NCBI RefSeq assembly: GCF_050789285.1
Contig: NZ_JBOUVX010000001.1
Span: 124,001-188,000, forward strand
DNA length: 64,000 nt
Origin: CAVPWP01 sp050789285
Lineage (GTDB): Bacteria > Pseudomonadota > Alphaproteobacteria > Rhodobacterales > Rhodobacteraceae
Reading direction: 5' to 3'
A model generated the notes under the pieces. The model was given only the letters and a program-made list of their open reading frames with translations, was not told where the DNA came from and made no database searches. This document shows positions 60,757 through 64,000 of this stretch, piece after piece. Every line of letters begins with the position of its first letter. Position 1 is the first letter of the stretch. Position numbers and translations under genes: made by a program.

Positions 60757-62774
60757 CGCCAAAACCCCCGGCTTGCCGCCAGCCCCTGAAGTCTGGACAC
60801 GAGCCCAAGCCATCGGCCCCGTTGCGGCCCCTCGTCACGGGCCAGACGCTCGATCGCGACCTCGACGGGGCAGGGCAGCCCGGTCACGGGATCGACATAG
60901 CGCGGGTAGTCGATCAGCACGGCATGGGCCAGCCCCGGGAGGTCCGGCCCCGCGCGGCGCCAGGGCGGGGTTGACGCAAGGTCGCGCGTCAGACCCCAGC
61001 CGGCATAGAAGGGCGTACCGAGGCAGGTCACCGGCAGGTCGCGCAGCAGCGCCTCGAACCCCAAGGTCGAGGTCATGGTCCAGACCTCGTCGGCGGCGGC
61101 CAGCGCCGCGGCGGCGCCGACGCCGGACAGGACGGCATCGGCCAGTGCCAATGCGCTGGCGTCGACGGCGCCCCGCCGCAGGCCGGCCTCGACATCGGGA
61201 TGGGGCTTCCACAGAATCACGGCGCTTGGGTTCGCGGCGCGGACGGCGGCCAGAAGCGCGGCGTTCGTCGCGACCGCGCCGCAGCCCGTCACGATCGAGG
61301 CGTCGTCCTCGACCTGGCCCGGTACAAGGATGCGGTGGCCCTGGGGCAGGTCCGGCAAGTCCGGTGCGCCGGTCGTATACTTTGTCAGGCCAAGGTCGGT
61401 CAGCTGCGCGATCACCCGCGCCGCACGGGCGCGCGCCGCCGGGGGCAGGGTCACCGAGGCCGCGATCAGCCGGTCAAGGCGGCTTTCCCGGCCGGGGTCG
61501 TAGTAGATGCCAGGATCGTCGCGCACCAGCGACAGGGGCGGGACAAGCGCCGCGCCCAGTCCGCGCGAACGCAGGATACCGTCCTCGATCCGGACGACCG
61601 CGCCCGCGCCCTGGCCGGACTGTGCGCTGCCCCAAAGCATCAGGGGGCGCTTCAGCCGTTCGGCCTCGCGTCGCGCCGCCTCGGGCGGGTCGCGGAAGCG
61701 CAGCGCCTCGTGGCGTCCGAAGAAGCGCTGCAGGTGCGCGCGCTTCCACAGCCGCATGCCGCTTGCGACATAGCCCAGGTGATCCTCGCGCCAGACGCGG
61801 GCCTGCGCCTCAAGCGCCTCGATCACCTCTTCGGGGCCGCACAGGCGGTCGCGGTAGGGGTCGTACCATGTCGGGTAAAGGATCATCGCGGCAGCAAACA
61901 GCTGGGTGGCCGACAGCTGGCGCTGGCGGCGGGCCAGGGGCCGGTCGTCCTGCGTCAGCCCCCATCCGGCATAGAAGGGCTGGCCGAAGACGCGCGGACG
62001 GTGCCCGGCAAGGATCGCCTCGAACCCAAGGCCCGAGGACAGGGTGTAGATGGCGGTCGCGCCTTCGAAGAGGCGCCAGGGGCTGAGCGGGGCGGAAAGC
62101 AGGCTGACACGTGCGTCTTCGTCCCCCGGGCCGAAATGGCCGGGGCGAAGGCCCTGGGCCGTTTCGGGGTGTGTCTTGATCAGGATGCGCGCGTCCGGGT
62201 GATCGGCGCGGGCGGCCGTCAGCATCGCGCGAAGCGCCTCGCCCCCGCCGCTGGTCGCGACCGCGGCGTCGTCGCGGGTCTGGTCGATCACCAGCACATA
62301 TCCGGGCGGGGGCGGGGCGAGCGCGGGATCGACGGCGGCAAACTTCGTCAGGTGCGCGGCGCGCAGCCGCGCGATCGCGGCGTTCGCCCGGTCAAGCAGC
62401 GCGGGGTCGTCCAGCGGGTGCGTGGCAAGCAGGGTCTCGAGGTCGCTGGGCGTCGCCGGGTCATAGTGCACGCCGGACGTGTCCAGCAGAAGGCCCAGCG
62501 TCGGCTCGCCCGCCCGGCCCGGGAATAGCGAGCGCAGGAACGCATCCTCGACCGAAAGAACGCCCGCGCCCGTCGCCCGCGCCACGGCCTGCCCCCGGGC
62601 CGCCACCGGACGGCGGCCCCAGACGCCCACCCAGTCGTCCGGCCCGGGCGCCCCGATCCGGATGTCCCATCTGGCAAGATCGAGGATCCGACGCACGCGG
62701 CCCCCGGTCAGGAAGCCGCCACTATAGACGTAAAGGGCGCGCCGGCCGCCCGCGGGATCGGCCGCCCCGCCCAA
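60753..62774 (-). CDS. kpsC: Capsule polysaccharide beta-Kdo transferase, KpsC-like, two GT domains
   Basis: KpsC adds the first beta-Kdo residues of the lipid linker on which capsule is built. The 673-residue protein has two related halves, each ending in the Capsule_synth pattern: TLSSGLGFEAILAG with FGQPFYAGWGLTQDDR in the first, TMTSTLGFEALLRD with LGTPFYAGWGLTRD in the second, and ILIKTHPE/ILWKPHPD in each. The proposed start is TTG, 5 nt after the Wza-like stop; no ATG or GTG gives a complete N-terminus. Confidence 0.88.
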   Translation of the reverse strand: MGGAADPAGGRRALYVYSGGFLTGGRVRRILDLARWDIRIGAPGPDDWVGVWGRRPVAARGQAVARATGAGVLSVEDAFLRSLFPGRAGEPTLGLLLDTSGVHYDPATPSDLETLLATHPLDDPALLDRANAAIARLRAAHLTKFAAVDPALAPPPPGYVLVIDQTRDDAAVATSGGGEALRAMLTAARADHPDARILIKTHPETAQGLRPGHFGPGDEDARVSLLSAPLSPWRLFEGATAIYTLSSGLGFEAILAGHRPRVFGQPFYAGWGLTQDDRPLARRQRQLSATQLFAAAMILYPTWYDPYRDRLCGPEEVIEALEAQARVWREDHLGYVASGMRLWKRAHLQRFFGRHEALRFRDPPEAARREAERLKRPLMLWGSAQSGQGAGAVVRIEDGILRSRGLGAALVPPLSLVRDDPGIYYDPGRESRLDRLIAASVTLPPAARARAARVIAQLTDLGLTKYTTGAPDLPDLPQGHRILVPGQVEDDASIVTGCGAVATNAALLAAVRAANPSAVILWKPHPDVEAGLRRGAVDASALALADAVLSGVGAAAALAAADEVWTMTSTLGFEALLRDLPVTCLGTPFYAGWGLTRDLASTPPWRRAGPDLPGLAHAVLIDYPRYVDPVTGLPCPVEVAIERLARDEGPQRGRWLGLVSRLQGLAASRGFWR

Positions 62775-62779
62775 GGCGG

Positions 62780-63910
62780 TTACTGCGCGAGTTGGCTGTA
62801 CGAGGCCGCCACGTTCAGCGGTGCGGTGAAGGCCCCCAGAACCTTGGCGAACTGCGCATAGGGCGCCTCGGTCACGAAGACCGTGTCCTCGTCGCGGATC
62901 GCGAAGTCGCGCGCAAGGAACATACCCGTGGGCGAGGTGAGGTTCAGAACATAGACCATGCGCTGCTGGCCTTGCAGATCCGACCGCCCCAGAACGGCGT
63001 TCGCGATCGCGGGGTCTTCGTTGCGGAAGACGAAGATCCCGGTCGGATCGGCCAGTGCCGGGCTAAGCCCGCCGACCCGCGCGATCGCCTCGATGGCCGA
63101 AATCGATTGGGTGTCGAACTGCACGCGGTTCTGCGCGCCGGTGGCACCCAGCGCGGTGAAGGCGCGCTGATCGACATCGACCAGAATGCGGTCGCCGCCG
63201 CGCAGAGCGATATCGAGGCGGGGGTTCTGGTACAGATCCTGAAGCCAGACCTTGCCGATCTGGTCGCCGCGCGTGACGGTGACTTCGGCGATCTCGGGCG
63301 GGATCGTGACGCCGCCTGCGCGTGCCAGCATGGCGCTGAGCGTGCGCGTCGGCCGCTCGATCGGGTAGACGCCCTGGGCCCCGATGCCGCCGATCAGCGA
63401 AACGGTCGAGCCATCTCCGGCCAGGCGACGGACAAGAACCTGCGGGTCGGGCGTCTGCTCCTGCAGCCGTTCGGTGATCAGCTGACGGATTTCCTCGGGC
63501 GTGTTGCCCGCGGCGCGGATGCGTCCGGCATAGGGCACGAAGATGAAGCCCTCGCCGTCGACCTGCACCTCTTCCAGCGCGGTCGCATTGGCGCCCTGCG
63601 GCGACAGAAGGCCGTCGTCCACGTTCTCCCAGATCGTCAGCCCAAGCGTGTCGCCGGGCCGGATCGTGTCCGACCCTACGACGCCAGCGGTCAGGAAAGC
63701 CTGCGAAAACCCAAGCGCCGGCACGACCGAGGTCGCGGCCGCCACGCGGTCGTTCACCTCGACGATGTAGGCGTCGCCCTGGTTCTGGACCGACCCCTCG
63801 AAAATCTCGGTTTTGGTGGGACCCGTACGTGGAAGCGCGCAGCCGCCCGTCGCGAGACACGCCAACAAAAGGATGCCCATGCGGGCACCGCCTGCGGTGG
63901 AGAGTTTCAC
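62780..63910 (-). CDS. Polysaccharide export outer-membrane lipoprotein (Wza/KpsD type)
   Basis: The 376-residue lipoprotein (signal ending in LATGGC) has a Poly_export domain (TIRPGDTLGLTIWENVDDGL) and SLBB-type repeats (VSLIGGIGAQGVYPIERPTR, RMVYVLNLTSPTGMF). Proteins of this family form the outer-membrane channel for capsule or exopolysaccharide. The GTG start has GAGGAGA upstream. KpsC follows after 5 nt, so this is the capsule export part of a locus that continues off the right edge. Confidence 0.9.
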   Translation of the reverse strand: MKLSTAGGARMGILLLACLATGGCALPRTGPTKTEIFEGSVQNQGDAYIVEVNDRVAAATSVVPALGFSQAFLTAGVVGSDTIRPGDTLGLTIWENVDDGLLSPQGANATALEEVQVDGEGFIFVPYAGRIRAAGNTPEEIRQLITERLQEQTPDPQVLVRRLAGDGSTVSLIGGIGAQGVYPIERPTRTLSAMLARAGGVTIPPEIAEVTVTRGDQIGKVWLQDLYQNPRLDIALRGGDRILVDVDQRAFTALGATGAQNRVQFDTQSISAIEAIARVGGLSPALADPTGIFVFRNEDPAIANAVLGRSDLQGQQRMVYVLNLTSPTGMFLARDFAIRDEDTVFVTEAPYAQFAKVLGAFTAPLNVAASYSQLAQ

Positions 63911-64000
63911 TGCCTGGTCTCCTCGACCTGTGAGCCTGCCTCAGCTTTTTCAGGCAAACTACCGGAATTGCGGCGAATCCGCCAGTCCGCCGGTCAGGGA
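63911..64000. other. Right window edge, upstream of the capsule genes
   Basis: Ninety nt with the ribosome-binding site of the Wza-like gene and no complete further feature; a promoter for the capsule genes may lie here or beyond the edge. Confidence 0.4.

Overview
High-GC chromosomal DNA from an alphaproteobacterium, most likely a member of the Rhodobacterales (Rhodobacteraceae/Paracoccaceae). This rests on the protein repertoire (xdhABC order, SlyX ending in PPHY, a DUF1489 protein, a long-form HisS followed by HisZ and short-form HisG, class II B12-dependent NrdJ, an HlyU-like protein, dnaG-rpoD) and on extragenic repeats of the GGCGGGAGTATTTGG type common in that group. No prophage, insertion sequence, CRISPR array or rRNA operon was seen. 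Genes are packed tightly, many coupled by 4-nt ATGA/GTGA overlaps, and five convergent pairs interleave their stop codons in a shared CTAG/TTAG.

Left part (1-9.8 kb, minus strand): a seven-gene purine operon. xdhA-xdhB-xdhC (xanthine dehydrogenase and its cofactor-insertion factor) runs into an ATPase, two permeases and a BMP-family binding protein, so uptake and oxidation of purines/nucleosides appear co-expressed. A terminator follows it, and an amidohydrolase is cut by the window edge. Then come dnaE, an AbrB-family membrane protein, slyX, the hisS-hisZ-hisG operon, cutC, a DUF1489 gene and nrdJ.

Middle (21.9-37.4 kb): accessory metabolism. A divergent locus has TauE/SafE, HIBADH-like, RraA-like and FAH-family (fumarylpyruvate hydrolase-like) genes on the minus strand and an NMT1-type ABC importer plus a GntR/FCD regulator on the plus strand; it looks like an uncharacterised organic-acid or aromatic uptake and breakdown system. 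Next is an alkyl sulfatase with a divergent Crp/Fnr-type regulator and a shared operator, then an organoarsenical resistance cassette (ArsR-ArsC fusion, GAPDH-like enzyme, ArsJ), then a kinase-aminotransferase fusion.

Right part (37.5-64 kb): tRNA-Gly, an ABC exporter, an acyl-CoA synthetase, an HlyD-FtsX-ATPase export system, three Tad-type envelope proteins (one with a von Willebrand A domain), a Glu/Leu/Phe/Val dehydrogenase, dnaG-rpoD, a decayed gene, HlyU-like, SDR, DHFR-like and DedA genes, a small lipoprotein, nrdR-ribD, and capsule genes (KpsC-like and Wza/KpsD-like) at the right edge.

The observations most worth following: a Cro/C1-type helix-turn-helix domain apparently embedded in NrdJ; exact DnaA boxes in front of both nrdJ and nrdR; an extragenic-type repeat read in frame inside xdhA; a predicted leaderless arsR start lying inside its own perfect palindrome; and an operator centred at about -41.5 from a predicted alkyl sulfatase start site.
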